DNA from: Sphagnum magellanicum
Lineage: Eukaryota; Streptophyta; Sphagnopsida; Sphagnales; Sphagnaceae
Length of the DNA stretch: 64,000 bases
Assembly: GCA_021904315.1 (NCBI GenBank)
Contig: CM038920.1
Span: 16,616,001 to 16,680,000, forward strand
Direction: 5' to 3'
Of the stretch, positions 24,652 to 36,400 are shown piece by piece. The translations under genes were made by a program, and so were the position numbers. Position 1 is the first letter of the stretch. Every line of letters begins with the position of its first letter. The notes under the pieces were generated by a model. That model was not told the origin of the DNA and did not search any database. It worked only from the letters and a program-made list of their open reading frames with translations.

Positions 24652-25986
24652 CTCTCTCGCTATATATAGATATAGATATAGATAGATAGATATCTTCTGT
24701 CATGTTTGGTGTGTTTTCTTTTGTTTGCCATAAGGCTTGAATGGACGATTGAAATCTTCATGTATTTGCATATCCAACGAGTCTTAGGGTTAGGGTTAGG
24801 GTTTTCCACCTTCCAAAACAGGGGATCATGATCCTGGTTTTTCTATGCAATTGGTGAATATAGATAACTCTACAGTAGACTAATATTTTGAGTCAAATCA
24901 ACTGAGGAGCAAAACAGCGACATCAAATTGTCAAAGCAACAACAGTTCACATTGGCTTGAGACTCTTGAGATTTTCTTGTGAGATTGTTTTTCAGCAGTG
25001 CAGGAAAGATAATATTCAATGAGGATTCTCTCATCTGGTGATATGGATATCTCTACAGTAGACTAATATTTTTACCGGTGTGGTTGCTGCAGTGCTGGTT
25101 GCTCTCTATGAAGAACACGAGAAACCACCTATTGCTCTTGAGTGAGGCCCACTTTTCTCCACCTACTTACATTCATGGTGTTTGTGTCAGTTCTGAATTT
25201 ACAGGAGAAGAAATGTTTGAATAGGGCATGCTTGACAAACCCCCCAAGCATCTGTTCTGCACATCAACAGCTCACCTGATTGTCATCACTTGGTCTTTGT
25301 TCTCTTCTATGGTTTTTGGATTCTTTTTTCCATTTTCTTTTCTTGAATGTTGGGTAAGGAGGATATCAGTTTCTCTCAGTGCTGTATTTGATCATGTGAG
25401 TTAGAAAACCTGACTGGTTTTGGTAACATGTGTGTGTAGGTTTGTTCGCCATGCTTTAGGAGGACCAACAGTTGCAGAGCATGACAAACTGAAGAAGGAC
25501 CTGGTAGAACTGCAGGTCAAATATGACTTGCTCCTGAGCCAACACGAGGAGTGCTGCAGACAAGTATATTCTGCTTCTTTTCAGATCTCTACAATTTTTC
25601 AAAACAGAGAACGAATTAGTTTGTGGAGGTTTGTTATTGGGCATGCCCTTTGTCATAGCTATGACAGAGAGCATGAAGATACCAGCTCATGATCAAGTCT
25701 CATACACAAGAAAATTTGTTGGTGGTTACAATTAGCCTTGCTAGTGGCTTGCTGTATTGAGTAATTCCAGCAATTTTGTGCATGGAGTTGGTGCATTCCT
25801 CATAGATTGAAGTAAAGTTCCCAAACCTAATCATAGGGTTTCAATCTATGTGTGTGAGGTTCTGCAATGAGTTGGTTGTACTGAATGATCCTAAGTTCTG
25901 TGTATGTTTTGCAGTTGCAGCTTCTTCAACCGCCAATGGAGGATGCTGCATCTCCATCACCAAGTGCTCCTCCAGCAAACCCCTGA
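24256..25986 (+). CDS. MYCBP (AMY-1) / FAP174-like protein
   Basis: Five exons: 24256-24264, 24525-24597, 25093-25141, 25440-25563 and 25915-25986, giving 327 bases and 108 residues with phase kept throughout. The core FRKYLEASGVLEALTKVLVA, then LYEEHEKPPIALEFVRHALG, closely follows human MYCBP (about 103 residues), and an acidic/basic helical segment (about 55-90) should form the coiled coil. A short P/S-rich tail ends the protein. Mammalian MYCBP binds MYC and A-kinase anchoring proteins; the Chlamydomonas homologue FAP174 is in the flagellar central pair. With no MYC in plants, a role in sperm flagella is the likely one. The first exon (M-A-M) is inferred from a strong AAAATGGCA start, a GT donor and a TATAG acceptor before codon 4, and is the least certain part. 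Intron 2 begins GC. Confidence 0.88.
24604..24690. repeat. (TC)n and GATA microsatellites
   Basis: About 55 bases of CT dinucleotides are followed by TATATAGATATAGATAGATAGATA. They lie only a few bases inside intron 2 of the MYCBP-like gene. Confidence 0.9.
24783..24806 (+). promoter_or_regulatory. Telomere-like motif with telo-box
   Basis: Three TTAGGG units followed by TTTT. The last part contains TTAGGGTTT, the reverse of the plant telo-box AAACCCTAA. It lies inside an intron. It may be a short interstitial telomeric repeat or an intronic regulatory motif. Confidence 0.45.
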
Positions 25987-27480
25987 TCTGGGTGAATTTT
26001 CATTCTTGTCAATTCCCACAATCAATGTCCTGCCTTTCAGTAATGATTGTGCTTAGGTGAATCCAGCTCTCTTGTAACGCAGCAAGCATATCTGTAACAA
26101 GGAAAGGAATCAGTAAATTGTGTGTGAAAGCAAATTTTCTGTGATTCTTGAAAGGTCAGTGAAGCTCATCTGTTATCTGAAGATGACTTTCCCCATCCTT
26201 GTGATAATTAGGCTAGAGCAGAAACTCCTCTAGCAGATTAGGAAATGTCTTGTACCCACCTTCTAGGAATTGGAAGTTTGTGTGTAGAATCACTGTTGTA
26301 GCATGTGTGGCTAGAAATCTGGAAGTGTCCAACTTGGCCCTTGACAGTATCTGGTACAAGTTCCTTTGTATAATGAAGTCCTACATTTGTTGGAAAGGAG
26401 TGACCTTTTTTTTTTGCGAAGAGAAGTGGATTTTGCATTTGCAGAGTGAACAGTAAAGTTGCTGTTGTTATTCAATTGTTGCATGGTGCCACACCCAGGA
26501 TGACAGGCAGAATGTTGATAAGCAGCACACAACACCAATACAGCACTACCTAGGAAATGCACTTGGGTATTCACACCTTGCAATTTTCTGTGTTTCTTCT
26601 GTTGTGTGGTCCATGAAGGCCTTCTTGAAATTTATCACATCACCTGTACAGGACTGTTGCAGTTTGGTCAGAGTTAGTGATCAATTGTAGAGCTTCTAAT
26701 CCTGCTGTAAAGTTTGGAATTGGAGGTGAGTACTGGTGAGTTACAAAATCCAGAACATGAACAAGTGAGGGACTGTCACTGTTGTTCATACTGCTAGTTT
26801 AATTGTTCCCATTCCAAGTTCTACTATTTGGTATTTTTCTTCTTCCCAGTTCTTCAGTTCTTATTTGGAAGTCTTTCTTTTTGATGTCGAGTTCTAACCC
26901 TTCTGTGTTTTTCTTTTTCCTAGTTCTTCAGTCCTTGTCTGGAAGTCTTCAAAGGATTTGGAAGGAAACTTTTTCTTCAACTTCAAATGAATGTTTTTCA
27001 CCATGTACTGGTCTTCCTAATTGTGAGTATGCAGATAGAATTTCTTGATACTCATGAGGCATGGGTTATTATATTCCATGGCAACTTTCATGGGTTGGGT
27101 TCCATCATTCTGAGTTGGGAGGAAATGAGTCCTGAGAATTTCAGCAATGCTACTACCTCTGGTATGCTGAAGAGCCAACTCGATTGTATTTTGCGTTGGT
27201 GGTCTTCACTGAGAGAAGTAAAAAAATGTAGGGACCAGGATTGGGTTGACATCATTTCCAGAAGGGGTAGAGACTAGGGACCCTTGTTCTTGTACTCTGT
27301 TGTTCTCATTATTCACTCCAAGATCTAATTATGTGAGAATATGCTACATAGTTAGTTGTCACTTCCTAAGTACATTTCATGCCTTATCAGTTTGAGTGAG
27401 CTTCTAAAGAAACCATGGGAGAATTCCTCGTGATATCCAAGCTATTTTTCTGCCTTCTATTTTTGCACACCACCTAATCT
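25987..27480. other. 3-prime flank of the MYCBP-like gene
   Basis: Moderate composition with no recognisable protein. A tandem duplication of about 80 bases is visible (AGTTCTTCAGTTCTTATTTG near 26845 and AGTTCTTCAGTCCTTGTCTG near 26924, each followed by GAAGTCTT). Frames at 26803-27048 and 26987-27277 are probably chance. Confidence 0.4.
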
Positions 27481-27484
27481 GACT

Positions 27485-27795
27485 GCAGAATCATCTGCAT
27501 CAGATTATTCTGCAATTAATTCTGCTTTTCAATATTAGGTTAGATGATTCTGCAAATCGTTTTGCTTTTCAATGTCGGGGCAGATTGCTTCTCGATATTT
27601 GGGCAGGATCATTCCGCTTTTCAATACTCGGGCAGATGATTCTTCAAGGCATTCTACTTTCAATATTTAGGCAGATGATTCTGCAAATCATTCTGCTGTT
27701 CAAAATTTGGGCAGATGACTCTGCAAATAATTCTGCTCTTCCTTATATAGGGCAGATGATTCACAAATTTATGCTACAATTCAAGATACGGGCAG
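27485..27795. repeat. 40-bp tandem array, about seven copies
   Basis: The unit is close to CAGATGATTCTGCAAATCAT then TCTGCTTTTCAATATTCGGG. Copies begin near 27542, 27581, 27604, 27633, 27672, 27712 and 27753. The run stays open on the plus strand, but the unit length drifts between about 23 and 41 bases, so it is unlikely to be coding. Confidence 0.8.
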
Positions 27796-28156
27796 ATTTG
27801 AAAATCTTTGTAAAAGAATAAATTCCGACCTGGAACGTTCCCGGCATGCCCATTCTCTCCGGAAAGAGGTGTCCGAGAGGGGAATTTCGAGGGCGTCCAG
27901 ATGCATTTGCTCTTCCTCTTCTTCCGCTCTTTGCCTTCGGCCCCTTGTCTCGGCGCTTTGCACTTTGCGACCTCGGAAGCTCAAGCAGATAAAGCTCCAT
28001 CCCTTTCAGTTGAGACATTAGTTCTGCAGTCCCACAGGGACGGACCGGTTTCAAGGCCATTTTTATGAAGCTCTGTAATAAATTTCTACTGAGGATTTCG
28101 AGTTGTTTTTGTGTGGCGTAGCTGAAGGACCAGGAAGGAGTTCGCAGGAGCTGCAT
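27761..28156 (-). CDS. Hypothetical 131-residue frame
   Basis: Open minus-strand frame starting MQLLRTPSWSFSYATQ, with a basic middle segment rich in K, R, G and A. I do not recognise it. It lies between the 40-bp array and the isochorismatase-like gene in a GC-richer patch. The plus strand of the same patch could equally be promoter or leader of the hydrolase gene. No splice partners or related frames were seen. It could be a small divergent gene or a chance frame. Confidence 0.22.
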   Translation of the reverse strand: MQLLRTPSWSFSYATQKQLEILSRNLLQSFIKMALKPVRPCGTAELMSQLKGMELYLLELPRSQSAKRRDKGPKAKSGRRGRANASGRPRNSPLGHLFPERMGMPGTFQVGIYSFTKIFKSARILNCSINL

Positions 28157-28847
28157 TTTTGTGAAGCTTCGTTACTCGATATCTGTCGCACGCACTAAAT
28201 TCTGAATTCCACAAAGGTATCATTGCTATACGACACCCCTCTGCATCATGCCAAATGGTTGCATACCTTCACGCACGTATTTGTTTTGCAACTTCTTTCT
28301 TGCAATTGGGCGGAAAGCGGGACAGTTTTTGGGGTTGCAGGATTGAATCATTCAGAGGACTCGGTGTCGTAGTTTAGAGCGAAGCAACTAGCTCTAATTC
28401 TTAGTTATTAAGACGAGTTAGTTGAAGAATCGTTGGAAAGAGACAAGAAGAGCCTTTTTGCGTATCTCCTGGATGTTGCAATCTGAGGTGAATGATTTGA
28501 TTTGTTGGAACACTTGCAAGCTTGTAGAATCGTAAACCCTGTCCACACTCTTGGAACTTCCGACAGTCAAGTGGCATGTCCTAACAGTGAGCAATTTGCA
28601 TAATTACATGGCAAGAGACTCTGATTCTGCAACCTATAAAGAAATGCTCTTTCATAGGTCAGCATTCAGGACATGCCGTTGTGTTTGGACAAAGTTTAGC
28701 CATTGTCTCAGGGTTAGTGGAACTCAAGCAAGAGACCTTCTTTAAGTCATGCAATGGTGTTTTTGATTGCAAATATTGTGGTGAAGGCAACAGCTGCATG
28801 TGCAGGAAAGCTGGACTCATACAACTGTAAAGCCTGGGAATAAAACA
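28157..28847 (+). promoter_or_regulatory. 5-prime flank of the isochorismatase-like gene
   Basis: This stretch before the start codon has moderate composition and short frames only (for example 28551-28745). It should hold the leader and promoter, and CTGCATGTGCAG just before the coding exon could be an acceptor for a leader intron. Confidence 0.3.
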
Positions 28848-30652
28848 ATGGGAACCTCAAAATGGCAAAAGACAGCATTACTTGTGGTGGACATGCAGGT
28901 GGTTGCCAACTTTCTCCCAAAACATTGGACCTTGACCAGAACTGGCATTTTTAGCGAGAGTATTTTCCTTTCACATTGTTCACTAGAGGAGTTCTACTAT
29001 TCCTCCTCAATGTCATCTTAATCTATTTGTATGAGGGGATTGATAGATAGGATTCTGATTTGATGTTGCTGATATTTCTGTTCTGGAGTTTTTGTGTGCA
29101 GAAGGATTTTCTTGATCCAGAAGGTTCCCTGTTTGTCCGTGGAGGTCCATCTGTTATTCCAGCAGTAAAGAAGGCTGTCAGCATTGCTCGAGAGAAGGGA
29201 GCCTTCATTGTCTGGGTTTGTTTTCTTGACTCCTAGAAGCTTTCAGGATTCCAACCATTTTGAAGTTCCAGTATCTGTCAAACCTCACTAAAATGTGCAT
29301 CTTCCTAACTTGGCTCATACTTTGAGTTCTCCATACAGCAAGGAATTTGTACATTTGAGCTCAGGTAATATATAGGCAATGAATCTTCTTCCTATTCAAC
29401 TCAATTTCACTCTAACTATAAAGATCACTTCATTAGTGATGATTGTACAGGAGTTGCATTTGAACATGTGGTTTCTGTCTGTTCCTTTTCCTTCTTTGGG
29501 AATAAGATCAGAGTATGTTAATCTGTCTCCATGTACAAATGGGCAGGTGATTCGAGAGCACCATGTTACTGGAAGGGATGTGGAGCATTTTCGAAGACAC
29601 TTATATGATGGCAAGAGTGGACCAACAAGCAAAGGCACTGACGGTGCTGCACTTGCAGATGACCTTATCCCACTGCCTGGAGAACATGTGCTAGTAAAGT
29701 CACGATTCAGTGCTTTTTTTGCCACAAACCTGGACCTTGTGCTGCGTAGAGTGGGCATTGAGCATATTGCTGTGGCTGGTGCGTGTCTCCATTCCTGCCA
29801 AACTTCTCCCCGAATGATTTAGAAACACATTTGATAAAATAATCAATTGTTAGTCTACCCTTCTTGGCACTGCTTTGGGGATGATTTTCTCAAAGGTTTT
29901 CTTGTATGTGATAATATAATTCAATAATTTCATAAGAAACCAAGTTCATCACACAAATCAGCAAGAACATTAGAATTGGAAACAAGTTTTTTCACCAAGG
30001 AAGCCGGAATCATCAGCATGTGTGTGTGATCTGGATTCTCAGGACATGTCAAATTTTCACAAACAATAATTCTCCAAAATGTGGGCAAAATCAGGGCTCT
30101 TATTGTAGATGACTAAGATGTGTTTGGATTCCTGACAGGGGTGCAGACTCCCAACTGCATTCGAGCAACAGCATTTGATGCCATTGCACACGACTATCCA
30201 TCAGTTGTGGTGCTTTCAGATGCAACTGCTGCAGCTTCTGATGAAGTCCATGCAGGTACTTTTTGCTACTATCTTGAACATTCCCATCTTGAGTCAGATC
30301 ATCATGTGTTATTCTTACCCTCTATAGGTGAACATGAAATGCCTTGCATTTAGATATGCAACAATTTTGTCACCTATCATGCATTGAATCTGCAATTTCA
30401 CTTCTCCATTTTTCTTCCAAGTGCATCTGCTGAAAATGTTGCTCTGATGAAGGGAGGATTTTTCATTCACAATGTTTTGTTACCCAACACAAGTTGAATC
30501 CACAAATCCTGTTTTCCATTTGTCTTTCCTTTGTATCAGCCAAGCACATTGCTCTAACAAAAAGAAATTGGTTACTATTTGCAGCAAATCTATTTGACCT
30601 CCGTAATGTTTCTATTGCAACACCAACTCTGGATGAGTGGGCAAGTGAATGA
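28848..30652 (+). CDS. Isochorismatase-family (nicotinamidase-like) hydrolase
   Basis: Five exons: 28848-28898, 29102-29215, 29547-29778, 30139-30255 and 30585-30652, giving 582 bases and 193 residues in phase. All donors are GT. The cysteine-hydrolase triad is visible: D15 in LLVVDMQ, K106 in VLVKSRFSAF and C139 in GVQTPNCIRAT. The order VWVIREHH, GRDVEHFRRH, KSRFSAFF, GVQTPNC, DATAAA and TPTLDEW matches what I recall of Arabidopsis At3g16190, annotated as a probable inactive nicotinamidase of the isochorismatase-hydrolase family, so orthology is likely. Length is normal for the family and no targeting peptide is obvious, suggesting a cytosolic enzyme. The substrate is unknown; nicotinamide or isochorismate should not be assumed. 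The start ATG (AACAATGGG) is the first one giving the conserved LLVVDMQ strand. Confidence 0.92.
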
Positions 30653-31020
30653 GGGAAAATGGAGGAGGAGATGAAGTTGAATGAAGATGCAAATGAAGGC
30701 AAATGAAAGCACACATCCATTTTCTCAAAGCCTGGCACTTCAAATGGTGTGTTCCCAATGCTCACAATGATGTCCCCTGTAATGTGCTCCTCCCAATGGT
30801 ATGGTATTCCCATAGTTTCTTTTATGGCATCCTCAAATTGGTTGCCAGAGTCATTCTCGAAAAGTGAGTCTTTGCAAATTTTCAAATTTGATGGTGTGAG
30901 TTGCAAACTATGCAGTAGTCCCCAAGTGTGTTCACTGGGTTCCAATCATGTGAACAATGACTTTGTGAAAGTTTTCAACAATTGCTTCCAATTCTATTCT
31001 GAATGATATTCCATAATTGT
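30653..31020 (-). pseudogene. Possible coding fragment of unknown family
   Basis: The minus strand at 30945-30720 reads like real protein (HTWGLLHSLQLTPSNLKICK, then NQFEDAIKETMGIPYHW and TGDIIVSIGNTPFEVPGFEKM). A separate frame upstream (about 31010-30946, ELEAIVENFHKVIVHMIG) may belong with it across a frame change. I cannot assign a family. The continuation of the frame below 30700 runs into the hydrolase last exon in antisense and is not meaningful. It could be a decayed gene copy or an exon of a convergent gene. Confidence 0.28.
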
Positions 31021-33280
31021 CAATAGTTCGTTTGTCCAAAGGTCCATGTTCTTGTTTCTTGAATGTATTTAAACTCCTAAATCATTTTCCAAATTTTGTT
31101 TGCTTACAATCATAGAGTTTTTTCCTGAATCATATCCCTATTCAATTTTGCAAAGTTTGGTTACATGATTGGCTCTACCACGTGTTATTGGGATTTCTTG
31201 GATGTTTTGAATGGTGTTCCTCTATCTTGTTGAGCTTCCCATTGATCTTCCTAGATGTTCCGAATGGACATTTCTTTAATCTCCAATCATTAAATCATCC
31301 ACCAAACTTGTTTTCAAAATCCTAAGTCATTTTCTTTTCAAATTCCTACTTGCATTCTCAACTTCAATGCCTTGATTGTAACATGTATCTTCCAAGGGAG
31401 ATTTGGTGGATGGTGATCATGAAAGGAGGATGAGAATTTGTGATGGAAAGGAGCAAAAGATGAATCTGTGAACAAAGCAAGTTTGGAGATTTGGTGGATG
31501 GTGGTCATGAGGAGACTACACAAAACAACATAAAAACAAAAAGCTCCAAAAATAGGGCCAAACAATGTGTTAGATATATTCAATGAAAGTTGTTTAATGT
31601 CTCCTTATTGTGAGATGCTAAATGCTCTTGTAATGTGAGATGTTAAATACCCCATCAAGTTACATATGTAGGCAATGCTAAAGCAATGGTAACTTAGTCT
31701 CTTTGGAAAGCTCTCAAGGAGGAGGGGTGCATTGGCTTGGTTTCATGGCGGTTGGACTTGCAGTGTAGAAGTTCTTGAATATTGAATGATTTTTTCACTG
31801 AAAATTAAATTAAATCATAGCTGAAAATTTCGGAGGAATTGGAATGTTCCTTTGGTGTTGTTAGAAAGATCTTGATGAGCAGGAGTTAATGGAATTTATT
31901 TGGTAAGATTTGGATTCAGAATGTGGGCAATATTGATTTTTAAGTGATTTATGCTATTGAAAGTTCAAATAAATTTCAAAAAACTAGGTTTGGAAGGAAA
32001 AATCAGTTGAGGATGTGGTAACACTTGGCCAAGGTTGTTGTAAAATTTATGTCAAACACAAGCAAAAATAGAATTCAAGATTTGTTTATGTTGTGTTTTG
32101 CAAAATGTTTTGTGCCACGCATGTGAAAAAAACAAAAAAATTGTGAACCTGATTAATTCCTTGACGTTTGAATTAAGATTCATGGTGAATGATACATCAT
32201 GACATAAACAAAACAAAATAGACAAAATTCACGTGTGAATTTAATGACAAAAAAAGAGTTGTGCATGATTTAACCACTCAAATGTAAATTGTGTTCAAAT
32301 GTGAATTAAATTAAAATAACACCCAAGGTTATAAACATTACTTAAACAAGGGTCTATGTGAAACAAAACCAAGATGGGCGTAATATTGATAATGTTTGTG
32401 CCAAAGGCATTCCACGATGTAAAAATCAACATTTCATTCATTTTTTATTGTGATACTTGTAGGGTATGATGATAAAAATTTGAAAAAAATATTGTGGGCA
32501 TTTTGTAAATTCAAATGTTTGTAAAAACAAAAAAAACAATCACTACAAAAAATCATGATCTTAAAAAAGGTTCGGCTTGACCAAAATGGTCACATTAACC
32601 AAAGGGGATGTTCACTTTGACTAAATGCATGGAACATATGGAACATGAAAAATAAATGGTTATTTTAGTTGGTTATTTTGATTAAAGAGACATTTTTAAA
32701 CCAAATTTCATATTGTACATTTAATCAAAAAGGACAAACAAAAAAAAATTCATCAAAATGGCCATGGCTTAACCAAATAAACCATACCAAATAGTACGAG
32801 CTTAACCAAAATTGTCATATTGATTTAAGATGTAATCATATTGGCCATAATTAATTGGCTAATTAATCTACTTGTTGAGCATAGGTTACTAATTTAAAAC
32901 CTAGGCTATTATAGCCTATTATAAACTATTTACCCTAGGTTATTTGAAGTTATTTGAAAGGTTATTCTTTTATAAAATGTTTTAAATTATTCTACCTTAA
33001 ACTATGATAAATTATTTTAAATCATTTACTTAAATTATCTTAAGCTATTATTACATTAAAGTATAATAACTAGAAATGCTTAAAACAATACATAGTTTTA
33101 AAAACTTAAAATAAAATAAGTCAAAATATCATAGGATAGAATAGCCTATAATAGGTTTAAATAGCTTACAATATTTAATAGCTTTGAATAATTAAAGGTG
33201 GAATAGTTTAAAATAACTTAGGGATAAAATAGGTAGGTTAAACCACATAGGTTAGATAAAAAACAATGTTCATAACATGC
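31021..33280. other. AT-rich gene-poor DNA
   Basis: The near-repeat AAGTTTGGAGATTTGGTGGATGGTG occurs around 31470-31510 and, with changes, near 31395-31420. From 32880 to 33240 the sequence is built from CTATT/AATAG phrases (for example TAGGCTATTATAGCCTATTA), akin to the array at the right end of the window. No gene is seen. Confidence 0.45.
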
Positions 33281-33284
33281 AATG

Positions 33285-33410
33285 ATAAAACTTATCATTT
33301 ATTGAAAAAAAGGTGCAATGGTTAATAGCTTGGACTTTTAAGGTGGAGGTGAAGGGTTTAAATTTTAACACTTGCAACCTATTTAAATGTGATTAGCTAG
33401 CCTATGTAAC
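33285..33410 (+). mobile_element. tRNA-like SINE, copy 3
   Basis: Plus-strand copy: GGTGCAATGGTTAATAGCTT (box-A-like), then GGTGAAGGGTTTAAATTTTA (box-B-like) and ACACTTGCAACCTA. It is flanked by TAGGTAGG-type sequence on both sides, like copies 1 and 2. Confidence 0.55.
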
Positions 33411-36400
33411 CCAGTCTATCTTAACCTTCTAAACATTTAAATTAGCTTAATAACCTAAATATGGCAAGATAGGTAGGTCATAATATATTATTATCATTAT
33501 TTTAAACATTGATTTTTTTTAAGTAAATAGGTAGATAATTAAAGCAAATAAGGTAGGTAAATAAATAAATAAATGTTATTTGGCTTTTGTAATAATTAAA
33601 AACTTGGGCTTTGCGTTGATTTGCACTACTAGTGACAATCAATCGACACAAGGTCAAAATATTAATAGATTTAAATTTATTTAAATCAATTATTTAAGAG
33701 ATACTTGGCTACCAAAATTTGATAAACTGTGATCATATAGATTTCCCATGAATTTATTTTTTTCATTAATTTAAAAATATGATATTTCATTTTCGCCTAC
33801 TAAAACACCCCTAAAACACTAATGTTTTTAACACCCATGATGTCCTTTTTGATATTTTTCATTACCTTAAAAATAATTTAAGTAGGAAGGATATTGGGGG
33901 CCTTTCCAGCATCCCCCAAAATCCCTCCTATGCTTCCCAATGATCCTTGGTTTATTTATTTTCAACCCAAAAGCCCACAACATCCCCCATGTATTTTTGA
34001 ATGTCCTCCAACATTATATCCAATGCCTTCAATTTTCAATTTTTTGATGCCTTCTATGGCTTTTTTTTTTTAAAATCATGTTCAATTTGACACCTTCGGT
34101 GTTTCCAATGTGCCTTTTGGACACCCCTATTATTTGTTGTTGTCATTTTGTCGTTCTTTGTCAAGATTCCTATCTTTTTGTTTTTCTCCATTTTTCACCA
34201 TCCATGGTGTTGTTTAGGTGTGTTTTTTTTGTTGACAAAACTTAAGTTATTCTCAAACCAAAACATTGCACCGATTTGAATTTTGACTAATTAAGATGTT
34301 TAGATTTGAAAATGTGTTAAGTTGACATCCTATTTTGGGACCTTTCAAAAACTTTGCCTAACAACAAGCATAATAGAATAAATCCAAGTACTCTTTTTTT
34401 TGTCTATTTCTTTAATTTTCTTGTTGCATAATAATTTAGTCCCTCTAGTTTATGTTTGGAACAATATTACTATGATCAATCTTCATATTTGTAATGGTAA
34501 AATTGCCCATGTATGTTTGTCCTTCAACTTTTGAAATATTTTTTCTTCTTGGTAGAATTACTATAGTGATTTTAGCTCCATTAGGTTCTAGAAAAAAAAT
34601 CATTTGGAAACCATTATGGGGATTTTTAAAAAGTTCTAGGGTGTTTGCAAGTTAAAGTGTTTTATTTTCAATGTCAGAATGTCAACTTATTGCACCCTAA
34701 TGGATTGTAACCTCTTTCCTCAATTTTTTTATTTTGTGAAAAGGAACTCAATAATATAATTTTTTATATATCATAAATGGAATGTTTTGAAACTAAAAAA
34801 TTACATTGAATGAAAAAATTTAAATTTAAAACTAATTATAAAGTCACAGTTCTTATAAAATTAGAAATGGACCCATTATGATTAATGTTTGTAATAAAAT
34901 ATCTTGCATGCATTCTTCAAATTTTTGAGTATCGGTTTGTAATTTAAAAATGAAGTCCTTTAAACCATTTGAAATTTTAATGACATCGAAAATCAATAAA
35001 AATGGGAAAGTCCTTCATATTATGATTTTGTGGAAATTTTTAAAAACTTGCAAGGGTTATGGTCTAGGCTATATTACATGGTCAAATGTCCTTGATTTTT
35101 GGAAAAGATAAATATGTTTATAAATTCACAAATTTACATATTTGGCCTATAAAAAATACAATATGAAGAATCTTATTTGGACTAAAAACTAAACTCAAAT
35201 GTGAGCCATTCTAGTTATCAAATATTGTTTAGTTGTGCTTAAGTGTTGTTGAATGATTTTTTGTTCACATGTCATTTTTGGAGTTCAAAAAATTGGAAAA
35301 AAAATGTTATTTTCAAGAATATAGTTGATTTTTTTTCAAAATTTTGGCATACCAATAAAATAACGTAATATGCCCATAATATTATAGTAGTTGTTCAAAT
35401 TCTAGGGCATTAAGAATGGGGGTTTAGTTACAAACGATAGAAAGAAAATAGGAAAATGAAGGATTAGACATATCATAAAACATTCAAGAATTGGAATAGC
35501 AAAAAAAGTAAACTCGGCCAAAAAAGGTAACATGTCCCTAAAGACCTTGTCCAAATTACTTGAAAACTTAAGTATTGGTCTACACCACCACCTTTATAGG
35601 TTGTAACAAACTAAAATTTTCACCGTTTAGTGGTAGTTGGGGTGGGATAATATATAGTAATGCATTACATAACAATCATGATGAATAGGGGCAATGACTA
35701 GGAATTTGATGAAACAATTAGATCAAATTGTTGAAATAGATATGGAAAATCTAAATATACATTTTGTAATAATAAAAAATTGAAATATAGGGGCAAGTAA
35801 AGGAGGACCAATGACAAGAAGTCCTATTCAACTATCTTGTTGTATATACAAAAAACATTTAGTGTTTAGGGAGTTACACCCTAGTGGTATTAGCCATAAA
35901 AGGAGGATAATGATATAGTAGTGGAACAACACCATGGAAATGAGGAATTTGAATGTTTTGTCTTTGTGGTCAAAAAGTTTAAACACATGGAAGTGAAGGA
36001 GCATTGTGAAATACATCCACTTGGAGAACATTTTTCATTAGGCAAATATTCAGGGAAATAAAACCAATTAAAAGGAGGATACACCTCTAACTACTATTAA
36101 TGTCATTCATGAAGGGCCAGTCATAACCAAAACTAATGGTAGCAAGAACCATCATGATCACCATGACCAAAAAATCAAACAAGTTATGGAGAGCAAAAGC
36201 ATGGTAAAATAAACCAAGAAAACAATTTGCCCCAAATTCACTTATATTTTTGACATACAAATAAGAAAGTAAATGTTTAAAAAAACCTTTGTAAATAGAA
36301 ATGTAGAACCATTATGACCTCCATTGAGTTTGTGTTAAATTAAATACAAAATTTGAAAGACTTTAATATAATACAAATAGGTTACAAGGAGCTTTGAAAT

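Larger units (their letters stand above)
24598..25092 (+). other. GC-AG intron in the MYCBP-like gene
   Basis: The conserved ALTK-VLVALYEE join requires exon 2 to end at AAAG and exon 3 to start at TGCTGG. The bases after AAAG are GCACAC, and no GT lies nearby. The intron holds a long (TC)n tract and a telomere-like motif. Confidence 0.6.

Noticed and set aside
27585-27821. Repeat protein encoded by the 40-bp array
   Set aside because: The unit length is not a steady multiple of three and the frame lacks a conserved residue pattern.
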